Source of the DNA: Virgibacillus indicus
GTDB lineage: Bacteria; Bacillota; Bacilli; Bacillales; Amphibacillaceae
DNA length: 64,000 bases
Direction of reading: 5' to 3'
Assembly (NCBI RefSeq): GCF_002266285.1
Contig: NZ_NPMS01000007.1
Span: forward strand, 62,001 to 126,000
Positions 26,513 to 35,381 of this stretch are shown here, piece after piece (position 1 is the stretch's first letter; every line of letters begins with the position of its first letter). Under the pieces are notes generated by a model. The model ran no database searches, was not told the DNA's origin, and saw only the letters and a program-made list of their open reading frames with translations. Both the position numbers and the translations under genes were made by a program.

Positions 26513-27812
26513 AATTCCAGAGCTTGCAGAATCCATAACAGAAGGAACAATCGCCGAATGGTTAGTTAAAAAAGGCGATAAAATTGAAAAAGGCGACCCA
26601 GTTGTTGAACTGGAAACAGATAAAGTAAATGTTGAGGTAAACTCAGATTATGCTGGTGTTATCACTGAAATTGTAAGTGAAGAAGGCGATGATGTTGAAG
26701 TAGGTGACATTATTGCAAAATTAGATGAAAATGGGGAAGCTTCAGGTGATTCTGCATCTGAGGAAGAGACTTCCAAAGAGGAATCAAAAGAAGATAAAAA
26801 GGAAGATAAAAAGGAAGATAAAAAGGAAGATAAAGAAGAAGAAATTATTGAAGATAAAGATGAATCTCCGAAAAAAGAAGAAAAGAAAGAATCAAACGAA
26901 ACAAGTAAAGGTGATGTCATTGCTTCACCTGCAGCAAGAAAACGTGCTCGGGAATTAAACATCGATTTAAGTTCAGTGAATCCACGTGATCCATTAGGCC
27001 GTGTTCGTCCTGAAGATGTGGAGGCTGCAGCCAAAGGTGAAAGCGAAGAGAAATCGTCCAAGCCTGCTAAGAAGGAAGAAAAGAAAGAATCTGCTAAAAC
27101 AGAATTTGACAAACCGGTTGAACGTGTAAAAATGTCCCGCCGCCGTCAAACAATTGCTAAACGTCTAGTTGAAGTTCAGCATGAAGCAGCAATGCTTACC
27201 ACTTTTAATGAAGTAGATCTGACTAATGTCATGAAGCTTCGCAGTGAACGTAAGGAAAAATTCATTGAAAAACATGGTGTAAAACTTGGCTTTATGTCAT
27301 TCTTTACAAAAGCTGTTGTTGGTGCATTAAAAGAATTTCCGCTATTGAATGCTGAAATTCAAGGTAAAGAATTAGTGTTGAAAAAATTCTATGATATCGG
27401 TATTGCAGTTTCAACAGATGATGGATTAGTTGTTCCTGTTGTTCGTGATGCAGACAGGCTGGATTTTGCAGGAGTAGAACGTGAAATTGGCAATCTCGGT
27501 AAAAAAGCACGTGATAATAACCTTGCACTGGATGATTTGTCAGGCGGCTCCTTCACAATTACCAATGGCGGTACATTTGGATCAATGCTTTCAACACCAA
27601 TCCTGAACGCACCACAAGTTGGTATTTTGGGAATGCATAATATTCAAAAACGTGCAATGGTGATGCCAGATGACTCTATTGAAGTTCGTCCAATGATGTA
27701 CCTGGCGCTTTCTTATGACCACCGTATTGTTGATGGGAAAGAGGCAGTACAATTCCTTGTTAGAGTTAAACAACTTCTGGAAGACCCATATGATTTATTG
27801 CTTGAAGGTTAA
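26499..27812 (+). CDS. odhB: 2-oxoglutarate dehydrogenase E2 (dihydrolipoyl succinyltransferase)
   Basis: OdhB forms the core of the complex and transfers succinyl groups to CoA. In the 437-residue protein: a lipoyl domain at residues 1-75 with the lipoylated Lys in ETDKVNVEV; a long, very charged Lys/Glu linker (about 80-135) containing four near-perfect copies of KEDK; the peripheral-subunit-binding domain ([19 protein letters not shown]); and the catalytic domain ending with the active-site HRIVDG. The GTG start at 26499 has AAAGGAGGAG upstream and overlaps odhA by 14 bases. The E3 subunit is not in the window. Confidence 0.96.
   Translation: MKEIKIPELAESITEGTIAEWLVKKGDKIEKGDPVVELETDKVNVEVNSDYAGVITEIVSEEGDDVEVGDIIAKLDENGEASGDSASEEETSKEESKEDKKEDKKEDKKEDKEEEIIEDKDESPKKEEKKESNETSKGDVIASPAARKRARELNIDLSSVNPRDPLGRVRPEDVEAAAKGESEEKSSKPAKKEEKKESAKTEFDKPVERVKMSRRRQTIAKRLVEVQHEAAMLTTFNEVDLTNVMKLRSERKEKFIEKHGVKLGFMSFFTKAVVGALKEFPLLNAEIQGKELVLKKFYDIGIAVSTDDGLVVPVVRDADRLDFAGVEREIGNLGKKARDNNLALDDLSGGSFTITNGGTFGSMLSTPILNAPQVGILGMHNIQKRAMVMPDDSIEVRPMMYLALSYDHRIVDGKEAVQFLVRVKQLLEDPYDLLLEG
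26790..26837 (+). repeat. 12-bp tandem repeat in the odhB linker
   Basis: GAAGATAAAAAG is repeated three times exactly, and a fourth diverged unit follows. It encodes the Lys-Glu-Asp-Lys linker, a place where copy number can change without breaking the frame. Confidence 0.85.
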
Positions 27813-27828
27813 TGCATAGATAATATAG

Positions 27829-27868
27829 AAAAACCTGCTTCGGTTTAAAACCAAAGCAGGTTTTTTTA
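27829..27868 (+). terminator. odhAB terminator
   Basis: AAAACCTGCTT pairs with AAAGCAGGTTTT around GGTTTAAAACC, followed by seven T's. Confidence 0.88.
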
Positions 27869-27999
27869 TGGAATTTTATTAAAGATAAAAATGTGTTAAA
27901 AGTAAATTAAATAGGGAACAACTAATTAGATAAGAAAAAGTACAAATTATACTTGCATGACGTCTGACATCTTGTTACAATTACATTTGTGATTTTAAA

Positions 28000-28013
28000 T
28001 GTAAACATTTACA
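28000..28013 (+). promoter_or_regulatory. cre-like operator upstream of the nucleoside transporter
   Basis: TGTAAACATTTACA agrees with the CcpA consensus TGWAARCGYTWNCA except for an A at the central G, and its arms TGTAAA/TTTACA are perfect inverses. It lies 25 bases before the GTG start, so carbon catabolite repression as a roadblock is plausible but unproven. Confidence 0.5.
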
Positions 28014-28037
28014 AAATGGCAAAAGGAGGCTTCATCC

Positions 28038-29228
28038 GTGGATATTCTTCTTGGATTACTAGCTATTGTTGTTGTCCTTGGACTGGCGTTTTTGATGTCC
28101 AATGATAAAAAGAGAATTAATTATAAAGGCATCGGTATCATGTTGGTTTTGCAATTATTGATAACATGGTTTATGTTCTCAACCCAAATTGGACAAAATA
28201 TCATTAACGGTATTTCAGCAGGGTTTAATAAACTAATTGAGTTTGGGTCAAATGGAATAAATTTTGTAGTTGGCGGTTTTATGATTGAAGAAGGCAGCAG
28301 CATTTTCTTTTTTAATGTATTATTGCTGATTATTTTCTTTGCAACCATACTATCTGTACTGACCTATTTGAAAATTCTTCCAATAATAATTAAATTTGTT
28401 GGTGGAGTCATTTCCAAAATAACAGGATTGCCGAAAGTAGAATCATTTAATGCTGTTAACAGTATCTTTTTTGGTCAGTCAGAAGCATTGATTGCCATTC
28501 GAACACAGTTTCATCATTTAGCCGATAACAGGCTTTATATTGTTTCGGCTTCGGCCATGGGTTCTGTTTCAGCATCTATTGTTGGGGCTTATTTACAAAT
28601 GCTTCCGCCGGAATATGTTCTGGTTGCATTGCCATTAAATATGTTTAGTGCCTTAATGGTTGCATCTGTTATTGCGCCTGTTCATGTTCCAAAAGAGGAA
28701 GATCGTGTGGATGTAACAGATGTTACTGATGATAAAAGTATTTTTGAGGCTATGGGTAATGGTGCACTGGAAGGTGGTAAAATTGCCTTAATTGTTGCCG
28801 CTATGCTAATTGCATTCATCGCTTCTCTGGATCTTATTAACTGGTTGATCCAGCTTGTATTTGCTGGTGTTACTCTGCAGGAAATCTTAGGATATATTAT
28901 CGCTCCAATTGGGATGTTAATGGGAATTGCCCCAAGTGAAGTAATTGAAGCAGGAGCAGTAATGGGAACTAAAATTGTTACAAATGAGTTTGTGGCAATG
29001 CTTGAATTCCAGCCAATGCTTGAATCAATGTCTGAGAAAACAATTGGTATCGTAACTGTTTTCCTCACCAGTTTTGCAAACTTCTCGTCCATTGGGATTA
29101 TTGCTGGAACAGTTAAAGGGATAGACAGTGAAAAAGCTGTAAGTGTATCAGGCTTTGGCATGAAGCTTTTGATCGGGGCTACATTAGCATCAATTCTTTC
29201 AGCTACAGTAGTTGGCTTATTTTTATAA
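28038..29228 (+). CDS. nupC: NupC/CNT-family nucleoside transporter
   Basis: A 396-residue polytopic membrane protein of the concentrative nucleoside transporter family, which imports pyrimidine or purine nucleosides with protons or Na+. Visible family features are FNAVNSIFFGQSEALIAIRT in the middle, SASAMGSVSASIVGAYLQML next, and the C-terminal TNEFVAMLEF...TSFANFSSIGIIAGTVKGID core. GTG 28038 has AAAGGAGG upstream. It is a single-gene unit; substrate preference cannot be read from the sequence. Confidence 0.92.
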   Translation: MDILLGLLAIVVVLGLAFLMSNDKKRINYKGIGIMLVLQLLITWFMFSTQIGQNIINGISAGFNKLIEFGSNGINFVVGGFMIEEGSSIFFFNVLLLIIFFATILSVLTYLKILPIIIKFVGGVISKITGLPKVESFNAVNSIFFGQSEALIAIRTQFHHLADNRLYIVSASAMGSVSASIVGAYLQMLPPEYVLVALPLNMFSALMVASVIAPVHVPKEEDRVDVTDVTDDKSIFEAMGNGALEGGKIALIVAAMLIAFIASLDLINWLIQLVFAGVTLQEILGYIIAPIGMLMGIAPSEVIEAGAVMGTKIVTNEFVAMLEFQPMLESMSEKTIGIVTVFLTSFANFSSIGIIAGTVKGIDSEKAVSVSGFGMKLLIGATLASILSATVVGLFL

Positions 29229-29330
29229 TAGATATTTTGAGAAATGAATATAGATACAAAAATTGTTAGATGTACAGAACAGTTGATGGAAACTGCGAAC
29301 TACTTGAATTGACGGTTGGGCGACCGCTTC

Positions 29331-29673
29331 GGAAATACACTACGCTTTCCGTGGGCGGCTGATGAGCCTCCTCGAGCTGTCGCTCTGCGGGGTCTCATCT
29401 AGGCCTCTGCTCCCACAGGAGTCTCCGTGTATTTCCTCCGCTGATGGTCCGGTTACTGCTGACGTATTGCATTAGTAATAATATACAAAGCATCTAACCA
29501 CTTCTCCAGTTCGGGTGAGCAAAGGGCGGTGACTCCTGCGGGAATAGCACGAGTCCGAAGACCCCGCAGAGTGGTTTTCTCGAGGAGGCTGAGGCCGTGC
29601 CCGCGGAAAGCATCCGCCCGCAGCGATCCCGACCGGCGATTTTAGCAGATGCTAAGTATTTCGCAGTCTATAG
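29331..29673. repeat. GC-rich inverted repeat cluster
   Basis: The arm 29344-29423 (GCTTTCCGTGGGCGG ... CCCACAGGAGTC) is the diverged reverse complement of 29531-29611 (GACTCCTGCGGG ... CCGCGGAAAGC), with about 107 bases between. The left unit is also framed by GGAAATACAC (29331-29340) and GTGTATTTCC (29427-29436). The right unit continues to 29673 with the block shared with 18340-18410. No gene is visible on either strand. It fills most of the 550-bp gap between nupC and ald. Confidence 0.85.
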
Positions 29674-29700
29674 AAACTGTAGCCTAAAGTAAGATTTAAT

Positions 29701-29726
29701 ACCGTCCAATTGAGGCGGTTTTTTTA
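29701..29726 (+). terminator. Terminator upstream of the ald pseudogene
   Basis: ACCGTC pairs with GGCGGT (one wobble) and is followed by seven T's. It may end read-through from nupC across the repeat cluster. Confidence 0.65.
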
Positions 29727-29778
29727 TGTTTAGAACTATGTACATTAGGAAAGAGGTTTTAAAGAGGGGTTGAGTTAA

Positions 29779-31203
29779 TTGAGTAATGAATTTAATTTAT
29801 ATATTAATGGTGAATGGGTTTCAACGAATGACAAACTGGAAGTGTATGATAAATATACAAATGAGGTTTATGCTAACGTTTCACAAGCAGGTGAAAAGGA
29901 AGTGGATGACGCAATTTCTAGTGCAGAATACGCATTCAGCAAGGAAAAGTTATCACCATATGAACGGTATAAAATACTTACAAAGGTAAAAGAACTTCTA
30001 TCCGAGAAAAAAGAAGAATTTGCAATATCCATTGTAGCAGAGGCGGGAAAACCGCTAAAGCAGGCAAGAAATGAAGTTGACAGGGCTATCCAAACATTAG
30101 AAGTTTCAGCTGAAGAAGCAAAACGAATCAGTGGTCAGGGAATTCCGGTTGATGCTGCTCCAGGATCTGAAAATCGAATGGCGTTCACTATCCGCGTTCC
30201 AGTTGGAATTGTCGGAGCTATAACCCCATTTAATTTTCCGCTGAATCTGGTCACACATAAAATAGGGCCGGCATTGGCTGCAGGAAATGCTGTTGTATTA
30301 AAACCGGCAAGTGCTACTCCAGTCACATCTTTACGACTGGCAAAATTATTTGAAGATGCGGGATTACCAAAAGGATTATTAAATGTAGTTGTTGGTCCTG
30401 GCTCTGTTGTTGGAAATCAGATGCAGCGTGATAAACGAATTTCCGTTTATACGTTTACAGGAAGTGCCGAAGTCGGTCTAAAAATAAAACAGAACACAGG
30501 CCTGAATAAATTAATTCTTGAACTGGGAAATAACTCTCCGGTCATCGTGGATAAAGAAGCAGACCTTGATAAAGCCGCTTCAGCAATTTCTACTGCTGGT
30601 TTTGTTTATGCGGGACAAACCTGTATCACTCCTCAGCGATTATATGTGCACGAATCGATTAAGGATCAATTTGCAGACAAGCTAGTAGCCAATATGAAAT
30701 AGCTTAAAATTGGAGATCCATATAGTGAAGAAACTGATGTCGGGCCAATGATCGACGAGGACGAGGCAAAGCGAGCAGAAACTTGGGTTCAGAAAGCCAA
30801 AGAAAAGGGAGCTTCTGTTATTACAGGTGGGAAGCGAAATAAAGCAATGTATGAGCCAACAGTACTCACAAATGTTACAAAAGATATGTCTGTCGTATGT
30901 GAAGAAATTTTTGCACCGGTGGTTAGTATCATTTCTTACAATAATTTGGGTGCGTGTATTGATGAGCTGAATGAATCCCCATATGGCCTTCAGGGTGGAA
31001 TATTTACCAAAAACCTTGATATTGCGTTTAATGCAGCTAGGAAGATAAGGGTTGGTGGCTTAATGATTAATGACACATCCCAATACCGTGTTGATCTAAT
31101 GCCATATGGTGGTGTGAAAGATAGTGGATGGGGAAAAGAAGGTCCCAAATATTCAATCGACGACATGACGGAAGAACGACTGGTTGTTCTAAACCTGGAA
31201 TAA
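29779..31203 (+). pseudogene. Aldehyde dehydrogenase interrupted by an in-frame amber codon
   Basis: The frame encodes a complete NAD(P)-dependent aldehyde dehydrogenase (about 473 residues) except for TAG at 30700-30702, codon 308. Before it are the cofactor site (GAITPFNFPLNLVTHKIGPA), TFTGSAEVG, the base Glu in ILELGNNSP and the catalytic Cys282 in AGQTCITPQ. After it come EEIFAPV and the C-terminal GGVKDSGWGKEG. The same frame continues immediately with LKIGDPYSEETDVGPMI, so a single substitution (AAG to TAG, a Lys) explains the break. The start is TTG 29779 with GAGGGG upstream. The truncated protein lacks the C-terminal oligomerisation part and should be inactive unless the stop is read through. 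ELGNNSP is usually ELGGxSP. A sequencing error is also possible. Confidence 0.88.
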
Positions 31204-31209
31204 TTATTT

Positions 31210-31245
31210 AAGAAAGCGAGAGTCGGCCTCAGCTCCCGCTTTCTT
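31210..31245. terminator. Bidirectional terminator between ald and the MATE gene
   Basis: AAGAAAGCG (31210-31218) pairs with CGCTTTCTT (31237-31245); an inner GAG/CTC extends it. The genes on both sides converge here. Confidence 0.75.
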
Positions 31246-31267
31246 ATTGTATTCAGTGAGGAGCAGA

Positions 31268-32626
31268 CTACTGTATACTCATTCGTGCATATTTTTTCTG
31301 CAAGTATAATAAACGCCATAGTAATGCAACAGCTCCACAGCTTAACCCTACAATAATGCCAACCCAGTATCCAAATGGTTCAAGGGCTGTATAGTTTGCT
31401 AACAGCCAGCCCGTTGGAAGCCCGATAATCCAATACGATACGAATGCCATAATAAATGTCATATTAACATCTTTGTATCCCCGTAAGGCTCCTTGAATTG
31501 GTGCACCAAAGGCATCCGCCAGCTGGAAGAAGATAGCATAATATATAAATTGTTTTGTTAGTTCAATTACCTCTTGGTTTGAGCTATACATTGCAGCAAC
31601 CCAATCATTGGTTAGATATAAAACTAGTCCTGCAAAAATGGCAATAAAAATGCCGCCACTGATGCCGATATACCCGTAGATTCGAGCTTCATCAAAACGC
31701 TTTCCGCCAATTTCATATCCTATTGCGATTGTCAGTGCCATGCCGACACTTAATGGAATCATGTATAATAGTGAAGCGAAATTTATAGCCGCCTGATGTG
31801 CAGCGATGGTATACGTACTGTAAACACTCATTAATAGGGTTACTGCTGAGAAAATACTGGTCTCAAAAAACATTGCAAACCCAATAGGAAGACCAATTTT
31901 TAACTGTTCCCGCCACACCTTCAAAGAAGGCTTTACCCAGTTTGATAATGTATGAAAAGTGCGAAACGGACTGATTTTATATACAATGCCTAGAGCAATT
32001 AAACATACCAGCCAATAGGTAATTGCTGTAGCGATTCCTGATCCGATTCCACCAAATGCTGGTACACCAAATTTACCAAAGATAAAAACATAATTAAAAA
32101 AGATATTAAGCGGTAATGAAATCAGAATGATAATCATGGAAATTCTCGTTTGCCCAAGCGCATCAATAAAACATCGTAATGTATTAAAAATAAATAGCGG
32201 AATAATTCCGGCACCTAAGGATATAAGATAATACTTTGCAATGTGGCGCACTTCTGATTCCAAATCCATCAGCTGCAGTACAGGATCAAGCACCATAATT
32301 CCAGCCAAATAAACAATAACTGCCAGACCAATGGATAAATAAATGCCTTGCTGTACTTTATTGGACACTTCATTCGTTGCTTTGGCTCCAACCAATTGAG
32401 CAATTATTGGGGTGATTGCAAGCAATATCCCATTGATCCCGGTGAAAATTGGCACCCAGAGACTGGAGCCGATAGCTACCCCTGCTAAATCTACAGCACT
32501 TGCTCTTCCTGACATTACTGTATCAAATATATTCATTAAATACATACTGACTTGTGTAATCAGAATGGGAATTAAAATAGTTGTAAACAATTTCAGCTTC
32601 TCTTTTAATGTGGATGTTTCATACAT
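31268..32626 (-). CDS. MATE-family multidrug efflux transporter (NorM type)
   Basis: A 452-residue membrane protein with twelve hydrophobic segments in two similar halves. The N-terminal half has the motif TQVSMYLMNIFDTVMSGRAS, and the loops ITPIIAQLVGAKATNEV and GYEIGGKRFDEARIYGYIG are the pseudo-repeated family signatures. MATE pumps expel cationic drugs using Na+ or H+. ATG 32626 has AAAGGAAGAG upstream. It is monocistronic. Confidence 0.92.
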   Translation of the reverse strand: MYETSTLKEKLKLFTTILIPILITQVSMYLMNIFDTVMSGRASAVDLAGVAIGSSLWVPIFTGINGILLAITPIIAQLVGAKATNEVSNKVQQGIYLSIGLAVIVYLAGIMVLDPVLQLMDLESEVRHIAKYYLISLGAGIIPLFIFNTLRCFIDALGQTRISMIIILISLPLNIFFNYVFIFGKFGVPAFGGIGSGIATAITYWLVCLIALGIVYKISPFRTFHTLSNWVKPSLKVWREQLKIGLPIGFAMFFETSIFSAVTLLMSVYSTYTIAAHQAAINFASLLYMIPLSVGMALTIAIGYEIGGKRFDEARIYGYIGISGGIFIAIFAGLVLYLTNDWVAAMYSSNQEVIELTKQFIYYAIFFQLADAFGAPIQGALRGYKDVNMTFIMAFVSYWIIGLPTGWLLANYTALEPFGYWVGIIVGLSCGAVALLWRLLYLQKKYARMSIQ

Positions 32627-32758
32627 ATTACTCTTCCTTTTTTTGTAGTAATCAATTAAACTTTAAGAGGATGTTTTAGAATTTAAGTATCCTTTTAAAC
32701 AACCGTGATTTCCATTATACCTTGTTATTTTGTATTGCGATAGAAAGGAAGTTCATTT

Positions 32759-33829
32759 ATGAAAAAGAAACGCATTCTGTTCACTGGTGGCGGCACAGCA
32801 GGTCATGTGATCGTTAATCTGGCACTTATTCCGGTCTACCAGCGGGATGGATGGGAAATTGATTATATAGGTTCAAAAGATGGTATTGAAAAAAAACTGA
32901 TCGGGAAATTGGAAGGCGTTACTTATCATCCGATTTCGACGGGGAAATTACGACGTTATATGTCCAAGGAAAACTTTAAGGATCCATTTAAAGTATTAAA
33001 AGGAACGATGCAGGCGGCACGAATCATTGGAAAGCGCAAGCCTTCGATTATATTCTCAAAAGGCGGATTTGTGTCTGTACCGGTAATTCTGGCTGCAAAC
33101 TTAAAAAGGGTACCAGCAGTTATTCATGAATCGGATTATACACCTGGGCTAGCAAACAAGATTGCCATCCCATTTGCGAAGAAGGTGTTGGCAACATTTC
33201 CTGAAACAATGGATTTTCTTCCAGAGAAAAAGACGGAATACGTTGGAGCAGTCATTCGCGAAGAGCTTTTTCAGGGAGATAAAAAGAAAGGACTGGCATT
33301 TGCGGGTCTAACAAAAGAAAAACCTGTCCTATTGATTATGGGAGGCAGCGGGGGTTCCAGAAAAATTAATGAAACTGTAAGAGAAAGTCTGCCACAGTTA
33401 TTGGATACCCTCCAAATCATTCACATATGCGGGCAGGGAAATGTTGATTCAGCCATTACAGAAAAAGGCTATGCCCAATTTGAATATATCAATGAGGAAC
33501 TTAAGGACATATTCGCTGCATCAGATTATGTGCTGTCACGAGCAGGTGCAAATGCAATCTTTGAATTTTTAGCACTGCAAATCCCGATGCTGCTCATCCC
33601 TTTATCCAAACAAGCCAGCAGAGGAGATCAGATTATTAACGCCAGATCATTTAAAGAAAAACAATATGCCCAAGTGCTGGAAGAAGAGGATCTGACCAGA
33701 GACTCTTTAGTCAAAGAGCTTACCAAACTAAAAGAAAAGGCTCCCATTATAAGAGATAAAATGAAGGAATACAAAAGTGAAAAAGCACGCGATCGCGTAA
33801 TTGAAATCCTTAAGGAAATACAAAAATAA
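32759..33829 (+). CDS. murG: MurG: UDP-GlcNAc:lipid I N-acetylglucosaminyltransferase
   Basis: MurG adds GlcNAc to undecaprenyl-PP-MurNAc-pentapeptide (lipid I) to form lipid II at the inner membrane face. This 356-residue protein has the N-terminal [15 protein letters not shown] loop, the middle [15 protein letters not shown] and [12 protein letters not shown], and the C-terminal donor-binding [14 protein letters not shown]. It follows the staphylococcal-type MurG pattern rather than the B. subtilis dcw-cluster type. It stands alone, with its own SD GAAAGGAAG and terminator, not in a division/cell-wall cluster. Whether a second murG exists elsewhere cannot be told. Confidence 0.93.
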   Translation: MKKKRILFTGGGTAGHVIVNLALIPVYQRDGWEIDYIGSKDGIEKKLIGKLEGVTYHPISTGKLRRYMSKENFKDPFKVLKGTMQAARIIGKRKPSIIFSKGGFVSVPVILAANLKRVPAVIHESDYTPGLANKIAIPFAKKVLATFPETMDFLPEKKTEYVGAVIREELFQGDKKKGLAFAGLTKEKPVLLIMGGSGGSRKINETVRESLPQLLDTLQIIHICGQGNVDSAITEKGYAQFEYINEELKDIFAASDYVLSRAGANAIFEFLALQIPMLLIPLSKQASRGDQIINARSFKEKQYAQVLEEEDLTRDSLVKELTKLKEKAPIIRDKMKEYKSEKARDRVIEILKEIQK

Positions 33830-33832
33830 AAA

Positions 33833-33868
33833 CATCCCCTAATCGTTCCAGAATAATTAGGGGATATT
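33833..33868 (+). terminator. murG terminator
   Basis: ATCCCCTAAT pairs with ATTAGGGGAT around an 11-13-base loop, followed by a T-rich stretch. Confidence 0.75.
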
Positions 33869-34286
33869 TATTAGTGCTTAAACAGTGGCTTTGTGACAGT
33901 GTTATTTTTGAAGTTTTGAGGATTAAATAATGAGGAAATGTTAATAAATCATAAATTATGCAAATTCCGCCAAAATCGGAGTTTTAACGAGAAATCATGA
34001 TGATATCTTTAATAAGCTATTCTTACAGACGCTTGTTCCTCTATTATCACAATTATTCGAGCTATTTCAGCAATAAGGAGATTTGAGTAAATAAGAACAC
34101 TTCGGTAAACTAAAAGATGTTGTTAATTTCATCCCCCTGAATTACTACCTGCATATGTGATTACCTGTCCTTACAGCCTATCAAAGGTAAACAGGTTTTT
34201 ATGTGAATCACTTTTCTATCAATCTTTCTAATTACCAGTAATACTTTTCAGTAAAAAAATCAAAGAAAAAAGAAAGGGGTCTTTTA
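33869..34286. other. Intergenic region upstream of the betaine transporter
   Basis: 418 bases, AT-rich. It must hold the promoter of the operon at 34287. I see only a weak hairpin (ACCTGT with ACAGGT, 34166-34197, followed by T's) and no confident promoter or open frame. Confidence 0.5.
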
Positions 34287-35285
34287 ATGAGAAAATTAAT
34301 AGGTTTGTTATCTATCGTTATTTTATCGGTAGTACTTTCGGCCTGCGGAGGATCTGAAACAGATGGAGAAATCGAGACAATTGTCTTAGCAGACGCAGGA
34401 TGGGACAGTATCCGTGTTCATAACAGTATTGCTCAAACAATTATAGAAGAGGGGTACGGATATGATACAGAAGTAACCTCAGGTTCAACTGCAGCGACAG
34501 TTCAGGGATTACGTGATGGAGATATTAACGTTTATACGGAAGTTTGGACAGATAACATTAAAGAAGTTTATGAGGAGGCAATTGAAGCAGGGGATATTGA
34601 AAAAGTTTCCACAAACTTTGATGATAATAATCAGGGTCTATACGTTCCTACATATGTAATTGAGGGTGATGAGGAACGCGGAATAGAGCCAATGGCTCCA
34701 GATTTAAGAACGGTAGAAGATTTGAAGAAATATCCTGATGTTTTTGAAGACCCGGAAGACCCAGGCAGAGGAAGAATCCTCAATGCACCAAGCGGATGGG
34801 CTGTGGCTGAAGCGATTGATGCTAAGTTTGAGGCATATGGCCTGGATGAGACAATGAATAATTTCATGCCTGGTTCGGACTCTGCTGCTGTGGCGGATCT
34901 TGTGGATGCATATGAAGCTGGAAGAGCATGGGTTGGTTATTACTGGTCACCAACTGCAGTAACTGCACAGTATGACCTGACTTTATTGGAAGAACCTGAG
35001 TTTGATGAAGAAACATGGAACGAAACAAAAGCAACAGAGTTTCCTCCAAATGATGTAGTAGTTGCTGTTCATAAAGACATGCCAGACCAGGCTCCGGAAG
35101 TAGTGGAATTTCTAAGCAACTATGAAACAAGCAGTGAGCTTACTGAAGAGGCATTAAGCTATATGGACGATAACGATGCATCTCCTGAAGAGGCAGCTGA
35201 TTGGTGGATGAAAGAGCATGAAGATATCTGGACAAGCTGGCTGCCAGAGGACATAGCGCAAAGTGTAAAGGATGCTTTAGAATAA
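34287..35285 (+). CDS. Glycine betaine/proline ABC transporter substrate-binding lipoprotein
   Basis: A 332-residue lipoprotein with a signal peptide ending VVLSAC, so anchored by Cys20 outside the membrane. The body is an OpuAC/ProX-type binding protein: LADAGWDSIRVHNSIAQTII near the N-terminus, and repeated Trp residues (YTEVWTDN, GRAWVGYYWSPTAV, ADWWMKEHEDIWTSW) that in this family form the aromatic cage for quaternary ammonium compounds. The mature protein is very acidic, which suits a salt-rich habitat. SD AGAAAGGGG precedes ATG. It is first of a three-gene importer operon (binding protein, permease, ATPase), an order different from opuAA-AB-AC. Confidence 0.9.
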   Translation: MRKLIGLLSIVILSVVLSACGGSETDGEIETIVLADAGWDSIRVHNSIAQTIIEEGYGYDTEVTSGSTAATVQGLRDGDINVYTEVWTDNIKEVYEEAIEAGDIEKVSTNFDDNNQGLYVPTYVIEGDEERGIEPMAPDLRTVEDLKKYPDVFEDPEDPGRGRILNAPSGWAVAEAIDAKFEAYGLDETMNNFMPGSDSAAVADLVDAYEAGRAWVGYYWSPTAVTAQYDLTLLEEPEFDEETWNETKATEFPPNDVVVAVHKDMPDQAPEVVEFLSNYETSSELTEEALSYMDDNDASPEEAADWWMKEHEDIWTSWLPEDIAQSVKDALE

Positions 35286-35291
35286 TATAGG

Positions 35292-35321
35292 AAGCAGCTG
35301 GCACTAGGTCAGCTGCTTTTC
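35292..35321 (+). terminator. Intercistronic hairpin after the binding-protein gene
   Basis: AAGCAGCTG pairs perfectly with CAGCTGCTT (9-base loop), followed by TTTTC. In importer operons such hairpins act as partial terminators or 3' stabilisers that keep the binding protein in excess. That role is inferred. Confidence 0.65.
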
Positions 35322-35342
35322 TGCTTACAAAATAAATATAAA

Positions 35343-35381
35343 GAGAGGTGAGATGGCTGTATTTCATACAGTCTGCCAATG
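35343..35381 (+). promoter_or_regulatory. Bridged SD / overlapping mini-ORF at the permease start
   Basis: The SD GAGAGGTGAG (35343-35352) is 28 bases from the permease ATG 35379, too far. Between them CTGTAT-TTC-ATACAG (35357-35371) is a perfect hairpin that, when folded, cuts the distance to about 13. An ATG at 35353 opens an out-of-frame 19-codon ORF ending at 35412, inside the permease gene. Confidence 0.45.

Noticed and set aside
26648..27112. 154-codon Ser-rich frame antisense to odhB
   Set aside because: It is the complement of the Lys/Glu-rich linker of OdhB; no SD and no independent signal.
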